Assembly: GCA_040382935.1 (NCBI GenBank) | Contig: JBEIEP010000016.1 | Coordinates: 1 to 64,000, forward strand | Source: JALQUL01 sp040382935 | GTDB lineage: Bacteria; Pseudomonadota; Gammaproteobacteria; Burkholderiales; Burkholderiaceae_C | Direction: 5' to 3' | Length of the DNA stretch: 64,000 bases | Part shown: piece after piece, positions 8,554 to 16,587 of the stretch | Numbering within the stretch: the first letter of the stretch is position 1 | How the letters are laid out: each line of letters begins with the position of its first letter | The notes under the pieces: model-generated | What the model saw: the letters and a program-made list of their open reading frames with translations, nothing else | What the model was told of the DNA's origin: nothing | The model's database searches: none | Made by a program: the position numbers and the translations under genes

Positions 8554-9438
8554 TCATTCACCCTGTCGCACCAACCTCTGTACCAAGGGGTGGTGCACTT
8601 TCTTTTCGGTGCCAATCGCAAAGAAATGCTCCACTACCCCGGTGCAGGGGCCAATGCGTTCCACCTCGTTTTGGCCCAGCAATTCACTTTCGGCCCATTG
8701 GGCCATGGGGAACACTCCCATGCCTGCGGCCCCAAAGGTTTTAAGCAAGGCATTGTCTTCAAATTCACCCACGATGTGGGGTGTTACGCCAATATGCTCA
8801 AACCAGTGTTCCAAGCGCAGGCGTACTGCGCCATGGCCGGTGGGCATCAACACCGGCACCTCTGACATACATTGCGGGAACTGGTCCGCACACCGCTTTG
8901 CCAAGGCAGGCGTACCGTACCAGGCCACCTCGCTAGACCCCATGGAGTGGCTGTACAACTTGAGGTTAGGATTTTGCGGGGCAGGTCTATCCGACAACAC
9001 CACATCCAGGCGGTGCAGGGCCAAATCACCCAACAGGTCGTCAAACTCACCCTCGTGGCACAACAGTTTTAGGTTGGGTTCGGTAATCACTGGCATCAGC
9101 AAACGGTGCACCACCAACTTAGGCAAGCCGTCTGAAATGCCCAGTGCCAAACGCACGGTAGGCACACTGGCCGCATCTCTGACCAAATCGGGCAATCTCT
9201 CACCCAACTGAAAAATCTGATCCGCTTGTTTAAGTGCTGCTTTACCCGCAGGGGTTAGGGCCACACCCCGGCCCGCAGGCTTGAGCAAGGCGTAGCCCAG
9301 CGATTGCTCCAATTCGCGCACCTGCGCGCTAATAGTCTGCACCGCCATATCTAACTTTTCTGCGGCGCGAGAGATACCCCCCTCATTGGCCACCACCCAA
9401 AAGTAGTACAGATGCTTGTAGTTAAAGGGTGCGCTCAT
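8554..9438 (-). CDS. nhaR: NhaR-type LysR-family transcriptional regulator
   Basis: A 294-residue DNA-binding regulator. The N-terminus (FNYKHLYYFWVVANEGG) and winged helix-turn-helix (AAEKLDMAVQTISAQV, about residues 22-37) match NhaR, the activator of the Na+/H+ antiporter gene nhaA, rather than general LysR proteins. An effector-binding domain follows. The start at 9438 is set by alignment with NhaR; the longest frame reaches 9543 and would overlap the upstream gene. It lies 19 bases after the 2OG-oxygenase gene and is probably cotranscribed with it. No antiporter gene is present, so its targets here may differ from those in E. coli. Confidence 0.83.
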   Translation of the reverse strand: MSAPFNYKHLYYFWVVANEGGISRAAEKLDMAVQTISAQVRELEQSLGYALLKPAGRGVALTPAGKAALKQADQIFQLGERLPDLVRDAASVPTVRLALGISDGLPKLVVHRLLMPVITEPNLKLLCHEGEFDDLLGDLALHRLDVVLSDRPAPQNPNLKLYSHSMGSSEVAWYGTPALAKRCADQFPQCMSEVPVLMPTGHGAVRLRLEHWFEHIGVTPHIVGEFEDNALLKTFGAAGMGVFPMAQWAESELLGQNEVERIGPCTGVVEHFFAIGTEKKVHHPLVQRLVRQGE

Positions 9439-9457
9439 AGGTGTTGCCAATCCATAT

Positions 9458-10435
9458 TTAACGGTAGTTGCCCAAATCAATGGCCGGGTCTTTAACACCC
9501 TCGTCGGGCCAATTGGAGTACCAAATGGCATGGCTGGCCTCACCGGCCATTAGCGGCGCGCGCTTAAACCCCGGCACTGGGGGCAGCAAAGGCTCTACCC
9601 GCACATCAAAGCGCGGCACAGAAAAATACGGGAAGGACTGACGCGCCTGCCCACTGCGGTTAATCACCCGGTGCGGCGTAGACACCAAGCGCCCACCACT
9701 TTGCAACTCCAACATATCGCCCACGTTCATCACAAACTCGTCGGGCTCGCAAGCGGCGTCTATCCATCCACCCTCTGGGGTACGCACCTCTAGGCCTCCC
9801 ACCGGGTCATGCGCCAAAAAGGTCAGGTAGTTAAAGTCTTTGTGGGGGTGTATCCCCCAGTTAGCGGCCTTGGGCGGGCTGGGTGGGTAGTTCAGCAGCG
9901 TCATATTGGTCAAAGGGTTGACCAGGGTGGACAAAACCCAATCCGCGTCCAGCTTTAAGGCGCGGCACAGGGCGGCCAACACCGCGCCATTTAAGCGGTC
10001 CATAGACGCCCAATAGGCCAGTACCGCGTCTTTTACCTTGTGTGCAATGGGTGGCCAGCGGTTGGGCCGGTAAAGAGGCGATTGCTGGCCAACCGGGCTG
10101 TGCTCAGGCACATCAAAGTGCAGCTTCCAGGCCTCGTACTGGTCCGGCTTGGTGGTGCCGTCGTTGGGCGTGAAATACCCCAGTGGCACGTAACCCCGGT
10201 AATTGGTTTTTTCAACCTGAAAGCTTTGGTAGTTTGACCGAGGCGCATCAAACACCGCTGCTACCGCTTGGCGCATGTTACGCACAACATCCTCTGAAAC
10301 AGGCGCACCTTTGATTTTGGCAAAGCCCAAAGAGGTGCAGGCCGCCAACAACTGCTGCTCGCACAGTGCCACATCGCTGGGCGAGGCCGACGCAGAAAAT
10401 AGTGCGGAGACATTGACAGTGGCGAGGTTTTGCAT
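9458..10435 (-). CDS. 2-oxoglutarate/Fe(II) oxygenase, isopenicillin N synthase-like
   Basis: A 325-residue member of the isopenicillin N synthase / plant-type non-heme iron dioxygenase family. The iron ligands are visible as HKD in HPHKDFNYLTF (near residue 195) and the distal His in STPHRVINR (near 255), followed by the RxS oxoglutarate-binding pair in ARQSFPYFSVP. An N-terminal DIOX_N-like segment covers residues 1-120. The enzyme would hydroxylate or desaturate a small molecule in the cytoplasm; the substrate is unknown. The start at 10435 gives the usual family length; the longest frame adds 59 residues of non-family sequence. It is followed by the NhaR-type regulator and is divergent from the dehydratase-like gene. 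Confidence 0.87.
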   Translation of the reverse strand: MQNLATVNVSALFSASASPSDVALCEQQLLAACTSLGFAKIKGAPVSEDVVRNMRQAVAAVFDAPRSNYQSFQVEKTNYRGYVPLGYFTPNDGTTKPDQYEAWKLHFDVPEHSPVGQQSPLYRPNRWPPIAHKVKDAVLAYWASMDRLNGAVLAALCRALKLDADWVLSTLVNPLTNMTLLNYPPSPPKAANWGIHPHKDFNYLTFLAHDPVGGLEVRTPEGGWIDAACEPDEFVMNVGDMLELQSGGRLVSTPHRVINRSGQARQSFPYFSVPRFDVRVEPLLPPVPGFKRAPLMAGEASHAIWYSNWPDEGVKDPAIDLGNYR

Positions 10436-10641
10436 AGTGCGGGCAGGTGGACTCAAAGCTTTGTTGATTAAGTTTAAGGCATACCTGCAAACCTTTAAAC
10501 CCTTTTCCCCACCCACCAGGCCACCATGGCGCGCAGCTAGGGTAGGGCTGTCAGTCCTTACCCACATGGCAAAATGCCCTACAACCGCGCACCCATATCC
10601 AACGGATGCCACCTAATTCCGCCCGACATTGAAACAAGCCT

Positions 10642-11565
10642 ATGCCATTGCACCTGTCCACCCCCCTTATCGCATCACGCGCCTTAAGCCGCACCACAGG
10701 GCGTTCTGTCTGGCTTAAGGTCGAGGCCTTGCAACCTTGCGGGTCCTTCAAGATGCGCGGCATTGGCCACGCTTGCGAGCATTATCGGGCGCAGGGTGCC
10801 AAGCGTTTTGTGTCATCGTCTGGCGGCAACGCGGGCTTGGCCGTGGCCTACGCAGGGCGGCAATTGGGTGTGCCGGTTACCGTGGTGGTGCCCATTACCA
10901 CCCCACAACACGCGCTCGATTTGCTGGCACTAGAAGACGCCCAAGTCATCGTACATGGCGAGTCGTGGCAAGAGGCCAACGACCACGCCCAATCGCTGTT
11001 GGCCCCCGATTGCGCATTTATCCACCCCTTTGACAACCCATTGCTGTGGGCGGGTCATGCCAGCCTGATTGACGAGGTATTCCAAACCGATTTGCAACCC
11101 GACGCCGTGGTGCTGTCGGTAGGCGGTGGCGGCCTGCTGTGCGGGGTGGTAGAGGGGCTGCGCCGCAACGGCGGGGCAAACATCCCGGTGATTGCCGTAG
11201 AAACCCATGGCGCGGCATCGTTGCACGCGGCCATGCAGGCCGGGCATCCGGTTGCACTCAACCAAATCACCAGCATCGCCTCGTCCTTGGGGGCCAAACG
11301 CGTGTGCGACCAAGCCCTGCACTGGGCCCAGCACCACCCGGTGGTAAGCACGTTGGTCTCAGACGCCAGCGCCCTTAACGCCTGCGACCACTTTTTGCAC
11401 GACCACCGCCTACTGGTAGAGCCCGCCTGCGGTGCCAGCCTGGCCCTGGCCTACGACAACCACCCCGTGTTGCAAGAGTTTAAAAATGTACTCGTGGTGG
11501 TGTGCGGGGGTGCCACCACCACGCTGGCGCAGTTGGGGGTTTGGCGGGAGCGGGTGGGGGTGTAG
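10642..11565 (+). CDS. PLP-dependent L-serine/threonine dehydratase-like enzyme
   Basis: A 307-residue fold-type II pyridoxal-phosphate enzyme. The cofactor lysine is K37 in GSFKMRG and the phosphate-binding loops are SSSGGNAG (58-65) and SVGGGGLLCG (near 160). The N-terminus (PLHLSTPLIAS) closely resembles animal-type serine dehydratase, so deamination of serine or threonine to pyruvate or 2-oxobutyrate is the likeliest reaction. There is no C-terminal ACT regulatory domain, so it is not an IlvA-type biosynthetic enzyme. It is divergent from the 2OG-oxygenase gene. The 142 bases after it mark the start of an accessory pocket of lower GC content. Confidence 0.85.
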   Translation: MPLHLSTPLIASRALSRTTGRSVWLKVEALQPCGSFKMRGIGHACEHYRAQGAKRFVSSSGGNAGLAVAYAGRQLGVPVTVVVPITTPQHALDLLALEDAQVIVHGESWQEANDHAQSLLAPDCAFIHPFDNPLLWAGHASLIDEVFQTDLQPDAVVLSVGGGGLLCGVVEGLRRNGGANIPVIAVETHGAASLHAAMQAGHPVALNQITSIASSLGAKRVCDQALHWAQHHPVVSTLVSDASALNACDHFLHDHRLLVEPACGASLALAYDNHPVLQEFKNVLVVVCGGATTTLAQLGVWRERVGV

Positions 11566-11707
11566 TATGCCGTGCTGGTTTGAGTTCACCCCGGTCTTTT
11601 TTTATCAAATTACCAGTGCCTTGGTTTTATGAGGTACTTTTTCCCGCTTTCTTGGCGACTGACAAGATTTGCCGAAACAAGTTAGTTTTCAACGACGGTA
11701 ACTTCCC

Positions 11708-12193
11708 ATGCAGAACAATTTCGATAAATTTAACTATTTGGTTGGTTGTGTATTTGCACTTTTGCAGGACGAGTTTCCATGCAGACATAGGATCGACTTC
11801 ATTAAGTTAATTGGTGCTGAACAATGCTCAGAAACTTACGGGGACGGCGAAAGATGGACGGGGCGTTATCTTCGTGATGGGGAGATTCAAGACTTAAGCA
11901 AGGAAATCGAGCTAGCGTATGAAACAATCCATTGGCTACACGAAACGGGCTACCTAATTGGCTCGGTCGATATAAATCGGACGGGGCGTTACGCATTCGT
12001 CACCTTGAGCCCAAAGGCATTGGAAATATTGAAAGTGTTCCCTACGTCCGTAGACGCTAAGCCATCCGGGAAGTCTATTGGCCAAGAACTTTCTGAAGCG
12101 GTCAAATCAGGAGCAAAATCGCAAGTTTCCGCTCTAACAAGCAAAGCGCTGTCCTATTTGTTCAAAGTCGGTTTTGACGTGCTATCCCCGTAA
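11708..12193 (+). CDS. Hypothetical protein, 161 aa
   Basis: I do not recognise this gene. It encodes a soluble protein of 161 residues with no signal peptide or membrane helix. The central part (about 55-105) is rich in predicted helix and includes EIELAYETIHWLHETGYL followed by short strands, a pattern compatible with a winged-helix DNA-binding domain; that is only an impression. The C-terminal third is Ser/Ala/Lys-rich. Base composition is lower in GC than the core genes on either side. It opens the 11.6-14.2 kb accessory pocket and is followed by the antitoxin operator. No clear ribosome site precedes the ATG. Confidence 0.65.
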   Translation: MQNNFDKFNYLVGCVFALLQDEFPCRHRIDFIKLIGAEQCSETYGDGERWTGRYLRDGEIQDLSKEIELAYETIHWLHETGYLIGSVDINRTGRYAFVTLSPKALEILKVFPTSVDAKPSGKSIGQELSEAVKSGAKSQVSALTSKALSYLFKVGFDVLSP

Positions 12194-12228
12194 CAGCATT
12201 CGTTGCGTCATTTGCATATTTGATACAC

Positions 12229-12242
12229 AATGTGTACACATT
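12229..12242. promoter_or_regulatory. Palindromic operator with TGTACA core
   Basis: AATGTGTACACATT is a perfect 14-bp palindrome whose centre is TGTACA, the core known for YefM/Phd-type autoregulatory operators. It lies 24 bases before the TTG start of the Phd/YefM-like gene, where an autorepressor would bind. The identification as the antitoxin's own operator is inferred from position and core. Confidence 0.65.
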
Positions 12243-12266
12243 TGAATTTCAAAATATGGACAAATC

Positions 12267-12554
12267 TTGGAAACGACGAAGGTAGGCGTTCGCGAGTTCC
12301 GCTCTGGCTTAGTAGCGTACATCGCGTCCTGCAAACCTGTGGCTGTTACCCGACACGGCCAAACGGTTGGCTATTTCATCCCCACACACGGCAAACTTGA
12401 GGCCGACATTGCTGCGCTAAAAAAGGCCAGCAAGACCTTGGACAAGCTACTTGAAGCGCAAGGTGTAGACATTGACGAGGTGGTGGCGGACTTTAAGGCG
12501 GTACGTCAAAAGGCGGGGAATCCAGCGAAAAAGCTAAAAGTCAAAATCGCGTGA
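12267..12554 (+). CDS. Phd/YefM-family antitoxin
   Basis: A 95-residue protein whose N-terminal half matches the Phd/YefM DNA-binding antitoxin fold: VGVREFRSGLVAYI, then the conserved turn PVAVTRHGQTVGYFIP at about residues 25-40. The C-terminal half is a Lys-rich helical tail of the sort that wraps a toxin. It begins with TTG (no ATG is available in frame) and is preceded by the palindromic operator at 12229-12242. No recognisable toxin follows: only a 43-codon GTG frame starts directly after its stop, running into a gene on the opposite strand. It may be an orphan antitoxin or the survivor of a broken module. Confidence 0.8.
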   Translation: METTKVGVREFRSGLVAYIASCKPVAVTRHGQTVGYFIPTHGKLEADIAALKKASKTLDKLLEAQGVDIDEVVADFKAVRQKAGNPAKKLKVKIA

Positions 12555-12686
12555 GTGGCTAAAAGCCACCGTCAGTCCTCAGACTACGAGCGCTACTTTG
12601 GGATGGAATCGTGTTTCAACGGTGTAAGTTCGAACCAAGTCGGTGTGATGCTTGCCACGTCGAAAGCGGGAAATCGTATCGAATGA
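12555..12686 (+). pseudogene. Possible remnant of a gene downstream of the antitoxin
   Basis: A GTG codon immediately after the antitoxin stop opens a 43-codon frame beginning VAKSHRQSSDYERYFG. The tight spacing is what is expected of a cotranslated toxin, but the frame is too short for a toxin and most of it overlaps the 3' end of the membrane-protein gene on the other strand. I do not recognise a toxin family. It is best read as a possible truncated partner, or as chance. Confidence 0.25.
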
Positions 12687-13354
12687 GTGGCGATCGTGAG
12701 CCAGAAGATTAAGAGCATCGCGCCAATCCAAATGGGAATCCGACTCACAGACCACTTTGGTGCAATAGCAAACCGCCGAACCCACCAGTCTGCGTGCTTG
12801 CGGAGCCAACAACTTCTGCCTAGCTGGATATCACTCTCCACTACTTTTTGGATGAATTCTGTGTCATCCGTGATCTGGTCTTTAGGTTCAAGATGTGCAT
12901 CATTCCAATCCTTGATCTTTTTTTTCTCTTCCTCAGTGAGAAGTTCTGAATCGTGAGTGAAAGTCTGAACAGCCAGCCTGCGCTGCTTCATCAACTCAAG
13001 AACAAGCGCAATCTCTGAACTCCGAGTCGAGGCTTCCCATCGACTCTGCCAGTACTTAGCGCCTCCGGCCATACCTATCTGGAAGATTGATGTCGCAACC
13101 CCGAGCAACGACATGCTAGCGGTTATCAATGGAGCCGCGGTTCCTTGGGATTGCACTAGGCCAGCGATTAATACGCCTTGGAAGATCATGAAGAAGTTAT
13201 TACGCTGCGTGAGTTGACTTATCTCAAACTCACGAAGGCGAAGATCCAGCTCAAGACCTCGTGCTCGGCTTCCAACTGGGTTATCCGAAATATCCTCTTT
13301 GCCTTTGCTGGCGGCCAGGCGTGCACGCCATGGTTTGACTTGATCACGGGGCAT
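12593..13354 (-). CDS. Uncharacterised three-helix membrane protein (possibly RipA-like)
   Basis: A 253-residue protein. A charged N-terminus leads to ELDLRLREFEISQLTQRNNF, then two adjacent hydrophobic segments (about residues 52-100), a soluble helical and acidic stretch (about 105-195) and a third hydrophobic segment near 215-235 (IPIWIGAMLLIFWL). The N-terminal pattern recalls the RipA family of oligomeric inner-membrane proteins, but I cannot confirm this without a search. The start is well supported by AAGGAGAG just upstream. It is convergent with the antitoxin gene and lies upstream of nothing else on its strand except the RNase P RNA. Function unknown. Confidence 0.75.
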   Translation of the reverse strand: MPRDQVKPWRARLAASKGKEDISDNPVGSRARGLELDLRLREFEISQLTQRNNFFMIFQGVLIAGLVQSQGTAAPLITASMSLLGVATSIFQIGMAGGAKYWQSRWEASTRSSEIALVLELMKQRRLAVQTFTHDSELLTEEEKKKIKDWNDAHLEPKDQITDDTEFIQKVVESDIQLGRSCWLRKHADWWVRRFAIAPKWSVSRIPIWIGAMLLIFWLTIATHSIRFPAFDVASITPTWFELTPLKHDSIPK

Positions 13355-13543
13355 ATTCTCTCCTTGTGATGTGCCATTCCGTTAGGTTGAAGTTGCCTCG
13401 ATTTATAGGCAAACGTGATTTCTCAGCGCTCACTCTGACGCAGTATGCAACGCTGATTTTCTACTTTTAGGATCGTGGAAATTAGGGGGGATTACCAGGC
13501 CAGCCCTGAAAAAACATATGAGCCAGGCAGATTCGCAAAAAGT

Positions 13544-13871
13544 GTGAAGTTCGTCTGTACGCCGGATTCTGTGCACGGAAAAAAGCCTAAACCCCTCCCA
13601 TGTGGTCATCATTTCTCTTGGCTATGGATCGCTCCACAGCTCGGTGCTACCTACCCGCCAACTCAGCGAGCCGCCTAAAGCGTTGGCCTACTTGGTATTG
13701 CTGCGCGTAGAGATTGCCCGTTTCACCCAGACTGAACTGGCTCGTCTCTGTTGCTCTAATCCTCACCTTACGGTGGACAGCCGTTAGCTGCTACGCCACT
13801 CTTTGCAGTCCGGACGTTCCTCCGGTGCGATGTTTCCATCCTTGCACCAGCGATGACCTGACGAACTTCAC
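13544..13871 (-). ncRNA. rnpB: RNase P RNA (bacterial class A, beta-proteobacterial type)
   Basis: This is the catalytic RNA of RNase P, which cuts the 5' leader from tRNA precursors. P1 is a perfect 12-bp helix (GTGAAGTTCGTC at the 5' end, GACGAACTTCAC at the 3' end). P2 is GGTCATC with GATGACC, and P3 is a hairpin closed by GGTGC/GCACC with a GAAA loop. The conserved cores are present: GGAGGAACGTCCGGACT (CR I), CAGCTAACGGCTGTCC, ACAGAGACGAG, GGGTGAAACGGGCAA, AGAGAAATGATGACC (CR IV) and ACAGAATCCGGCGTACAG (CR V). A P19-like stem precedes CR V, as in other beta-proteobacteria. The P4 helix carries a compensatory A:U to C:G change. About 328 nt, a normal length. Confidence 0.92.
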
Positions 13872-13877
13872 CCCTCT

Positions 13878-13907
13878 ATTATCAATGATAGGTTCGCCGT
13901 GGCACAA
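13878..13907 (-). promoter_or_regulatory. Predicted sigma-70 promoter of rnpB
   Basis: On the minus strand TTGTGC and GATAAT are separated by 18 bases, and the -10 box ends seven bases before the P1 helix of the RNase P RNA. Position and spacing suit transcription starting at the mature 5' end. Confidence 0.6.
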
Positions 13908-14238
13908 GTGCAGAGGCCAGCGCGAAAGTTATGCGGTGATCGGGGCATCGTTCGATGTAATCCTTCATATGCACAGGGTCAAATCTGAACGGCACATCTC
14001 AATCAGCAGGCAAACGAGGGCAGCGTGTGCACTTTATTAGGAATATTTGATGAAATCGCACCAACTCTTGCATTGTTGACGCATAATCGCGCGGCTAGCT
14101 GGAATTTCAGCTGCAGTGTTGGTGATGGGTTTGCTTTGCGCGAACGCGATGCTTGGATGAATAATTCAGGCTCTATCGGATGCTTGTGCTCACGATGACC
14201 TTGTCGCTTTGTTTTATAGTGTTAAGAGGAGTCCCTTA

Positions 14239-14622
14239 ATGGGCAATAAACTGTATGTGGGCAACCTGCCCTATTCGGTTCGCGATAGCGATTTGGAGCA
14301 AAGTTTCCGTCAATTTGGTTCGGTAACGTCCGCAAAAGTGATGATGGAACGCGATACCGGCCGTTCAAAAGGTTTCGGCTTTGTCGAAATGGGCAGCGAT
14401 GCTGAGGCGCAAGCCGCTATCGCTGGCATGAATGGTCAATCCTTAGGTGGCCGTGCCTGCGTGGTCAACGAAGCCCGCCCTATGGAGCCACGTGCTCCAC
14501 GTAGTGGTGGCTTTGGTGGTGGCGGCGGCGGCGGTGGTTACGGCGGTGGCGGTGGTGGCGGCGGCGGTGGTCGTGGCAGCTACGGCGGTGGCGGCGGTGG
14601 CGGTGGACGCGGCGGTTACTAA
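14239..14622 (+). CDS. Glycine-rich RNA-binding protein with one RRM
   Basis: A 127-residue protein with an N-terminal RNA recognition motif (about residues 1-80) and a glycine tail broken by Tyr and Arg. RNP2 reads LYVGNLPY and RNP1 reads KGFGFVEM, both canonical. Such proteins in cyanobacteria and beta-proteobacteria bind RNA and are often cold-induced. The ATG at 14239 follows AAGAGGAG by seven bases; ten extra codons of the longest frame are rejected. The C-terminal tail comes from an imperfect GGC/GGT-rich tract that could vary in length by slippage. The gene stands alone and ends at a strong terminator. Confidence 0.93.
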   Translation: MGNKLYVGNLPYSVRDSDLEQSFRQFGSVTSAKVMMERDTGRSKGFGFVEMGSDAEAQAAIAGMNGQSLGGRACVVNEARPMEPRAPRSGGFGGGGGGGGYGGGGGGGGGGRGSYGGGGGGGGRGGY

Positions 14623-14660
14623 TTCAAGTATCTGCGCCAGTGGGTTTGTCCCATTGGCTG

Positions 14661-14691
14661 AAAAAAAGCCTTCTTCGGAAGGCTTTTTTTT
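14661..14691. terminator. Intrinsic terminator, bidirectional
   Basis: AAGCCTTC-TTCG-GAAGGCTT forms an 8-bp stem with an extra-stable UUCG loop, flanked by an A-run on the left and a T-run on the right. It can end the RRM gene on the plus strand and crcB on the minus strand. Confidence 0.92.
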
Positions 14692-14714
14692 GGCTAGCGG
14701 AATCCTAAAAGGGC

Positions 14715-15122
14715 TTACCGAACGGCCTGGACCAGTGCCAGCCCAAGTGCAGTGGCGGCCAACGAACCCAGCACGTGAGCAGAAGCCGTCAGCAAGGCCA
14801 AACCGTACTGTTGCACCATAAGCATGGCTACCACCTCAGCCGAGAACGCTGAGAAAGTAGTGAAAGCGCCCAAAAATCCAGTCATCCACACCAAGCGCCA
14901 AAGCGGATTGATGTCAGGCATGGCCTGCAACAACCCAACACCCACGCCGATTAAAAGACCACCCAGTACGTTGACAACCCAGGTTCCCCAGGGCAGGCTG
15001 TGAGGAAAGGCATATACCACCCCGACCGGCGGATTCAGCCACAGGCCCAATTGCCACCTGCAAAAGGCACCCAGACTGGCCCCAATGGACAGCGCGACAA
15101 CCGAGAGTACCGAAGTGTTCAC
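14715..15122 (-). CDS. crcB: Fluoride channel CrcB/Fluc
   Basis: A 135-residue inner-membrane protein with four transmembrane helices that forms a dual-topology dimeric fluoride exporter. Family signatures are all present: GASLGAFCRWQLG in helix 1, GTWVVNVLGG with the pore Asn in helix 2, and GFLGAFTTFSAFSAE with the TTFS break and Phe box in helix 3. Length is standard. The 42 bases before it hold no fluoride riboswitch. It lies downstream of the comEA-like gene on the same strand, with 42 bases between them. Confidence 0.95.
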   Translation of the reverse strand: MNTSVLSVVALSIGASLGAFCRWQLGLWLNPPVGVVYAFPHSLPWGTWVVNVLGGLLIGVGVGLLQAMPDINPLWRLVWMTGFLGAFTTFSAFSAEVVAMLMVQQYGLALLTASAHVLGSLAATALGLALVQAVR

Positions 15123-15164
15123 ACCTGTCCCGTGCTTGTAGCCCGAACGCTTTTTGTTTGCAAT

Positions 15165-15515
15165 TTACTTTGCAGCACTGGCAGCAGCTTTGGCCACTGG
15201 TTTAGCCGCTTTGCTGTCTTTATCCGCAGCGGGTGCTGGTGCTGCGCTGGGCTTGAAGGCCACACCACCTACCGTTAGACCGGCTTCAGAGAACTTGACC
15301 GCATTGGCTTGTCCAACACCTTTCACCCGATCGATCAGATCGTTCCAGTCTTTGAAATTTCCCTTTTTGCGCTCTTCCAAAATCTTGGTTGAAACAGCAG
15401 GTCCAATGCCTTTGATGCTATCGAGATCAGCAGCGCTGGCTTTGTTCACGTCTACCGCAGCAAACGACAGCGAGGCGCCCATCATTAAGGCGATAGCGAG
15501 CAACTTTTTTAACAT
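15165..15515 (-). CDS. ComEA-like helix-hairpin-helix secreted protein
   Basis: A 116-residue protein with a cleavable signal peptide (MLKKLLAIALMMGASLSFA, cut before AVDVN) and one ComEA-type double helix-hairpin-helix domain (about 20-85) including VDVNKASAADLDSIKGIG and VKGVGQANAVKF. It should bind double-stranded DNA in the periplasm and may act in DNA uptake. The C-terminus is Ala/Lys/Pro-rich. AAGGAGATCTC precedes the start at good distance. It follows hldD on the same strand with 76 bases between. No other competence genes are visible in this window. Confidence 0.9.
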   Translation of the reverse strand: MLKKLLAIALMMGASLSFAAVDVNKASAADLDSIKGIGPAVSTKILEERKKGNFKDWNDLIDRVKGVGQANAVKFSEAGLTVGGVAFKPSAAPAPAADKDSKAAKPVAKAAASAAK

Positions 15516-15591
15516 GAGATCTCCTTGAGAATGAATTGAAGTGGGGCACCCCCCATAGCTATAACGTCCTGGTCTATTTGCGGTTGACCTG

Positions 15592-16587
15592 TCAACCAGA
15601 ATGTTGCAAACCCTTCATGTAATGACCCACGCCCGTGGCGACGTCAGTGAATGGGTGCTGGCATCCGATAGCGCGTAGTTGGCTTAAATCGGCCTGGGTA
15701 AAGCACTGGTACTTGCCCTTGAGCGCCTCTGGAAAAGAAAGGTACTGAATCAGGTTCTGCTCTACCGCCGCATCTAAGGATAAAGGGCTGGAGACATGGT
15801 GGTTGACAACCGCCAGCGCTACATCGTTGAAGGGTTGCGCCCTACCGGTTCCTAAGTTGAACAGTCCCGAATGCTCAGGATGATCAAAAAACCAAAGATT
15901 CACTGCCACTACATCGTCAACATATACGAAATCACGCATCTGTCGCCCCGGGCCGTACCCGCCATAGGTCCCAAACAGTTTGACGTGCCCCTCCGTTTTG
16001 AATTGATGGAACTGGTGGAAGGCAACGCTGGCCATACGGCCTTTGTGCTGTTCACGCGGCCCATAGACGTTGAAGTAGCGAAATCCCACCACCTGGTGCG
16101 GGCTGCGGTCAAATCGTTCACCGTGCAACTGTCGCATACGCTGGTCAAACAAGAGCTTGGAATAGCCATAAACGTTCAGTGGACGCTCGTAGGCGGCCTG
16201 CTCTACAAACACCTCGCTGCCCCCATAGGTGGCCGCCGAGGAGGCGTACAAGAGGCGCGTTCCCTGCTCTTGGCACGATTGCGCCAATAGGCAAGACATG
16301 GTGTAGTTGTTGCGCATCATGTACTGCCCGTTTCGCTCCATGGTGTCGCTGCACGCGCCTTCATGAAACACCGCTTCTACTGCGCCATATTCGCCCTTTG
16401 CAAACCGGCCGTAAAAGTCGGCGGCGTCGACGTAGTCGAGCAATTGCAGATCGGCCAAATTGCGGAACTTGTCACCGTCGGTTAGGTCATCTACTGCAAT
16501 GATGCGATCCACACCACGCGCATTCAGCCCTCTGACGATATTGGCCCCAATAAATCCGGCAGCGCCGGTGACCACCACGGGTTTCAT
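15592..16587 (-). CDS. hldD: ADP-L-glycero-D-manno-heptose 6-epimerase
   Basis: A 331-residue short-chain dehydrogenase that inverts C6 of ADP-D-glycero-D-manno-heptose, the last step of making the heptose donor for the LPS inner core. The nucleotide-binding loop is GAAGFIGAN (8-16) and the catalytic pair is Y140/K144 in YGYSK. The substrate-specific segment FRYFNVYGPREQHKG is present. The start overlaps the stop of hldA by four bases. It is the last gene of the ihfB-lapA-lapB-hldA-hldD run, all tightly packed and on one strand. Confidence 0.97.
   Translation of the reverse strand: MKPVVVTGAAGFIGANIVRGLNARGVDRIIAVDDLTDGDKFRNLADLQLLDYVDAADFYGRFAKGEYGAVEAVFHEGACSDTMERNGQYMMRNNYTMSCLLAQSCQEQGTRLLYASSAATYGGSEVFVEQAAYERPLNVYGYSKLLFDQRMRQLHGERFDRSPHQVVGFRYFNVYGPREQHKGRMASVAFHQFHQFKTEGHVKLFGTYGGYGPGRQMRDFVYVDDVVAVNLWFFDHPEHSGLFNLGTGRAQPFNDVALAVVNHHVSSPLSLDAAVEQNLIQYLSFPEALKGKYQCFTQADLSQLRAIGCQHPFTDVATGVGHYMKGLQHSG

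Noticed and set aside
13430..14040. Several short open frames (60-108 codons) in 13.4-14.0 kb
   Set aside because: They overlap the RNase P RNA and its promoter on either strand and show no protein-like features.
14510..14620. GGC/GGT tandem array as a separate repeat or CRISPR-like element
   Set aside because: It simply encodes the glycine-rich tail of the RRM protein; no spacers or repeat periodicity beyond codons.
15123..15164. Fluoride riboswitch upstream of crcB
   Set aside because: Only 42 bases separate crcB from the upstream gene and the GGCGATGG-type core and its pseudoknot partner are absent.
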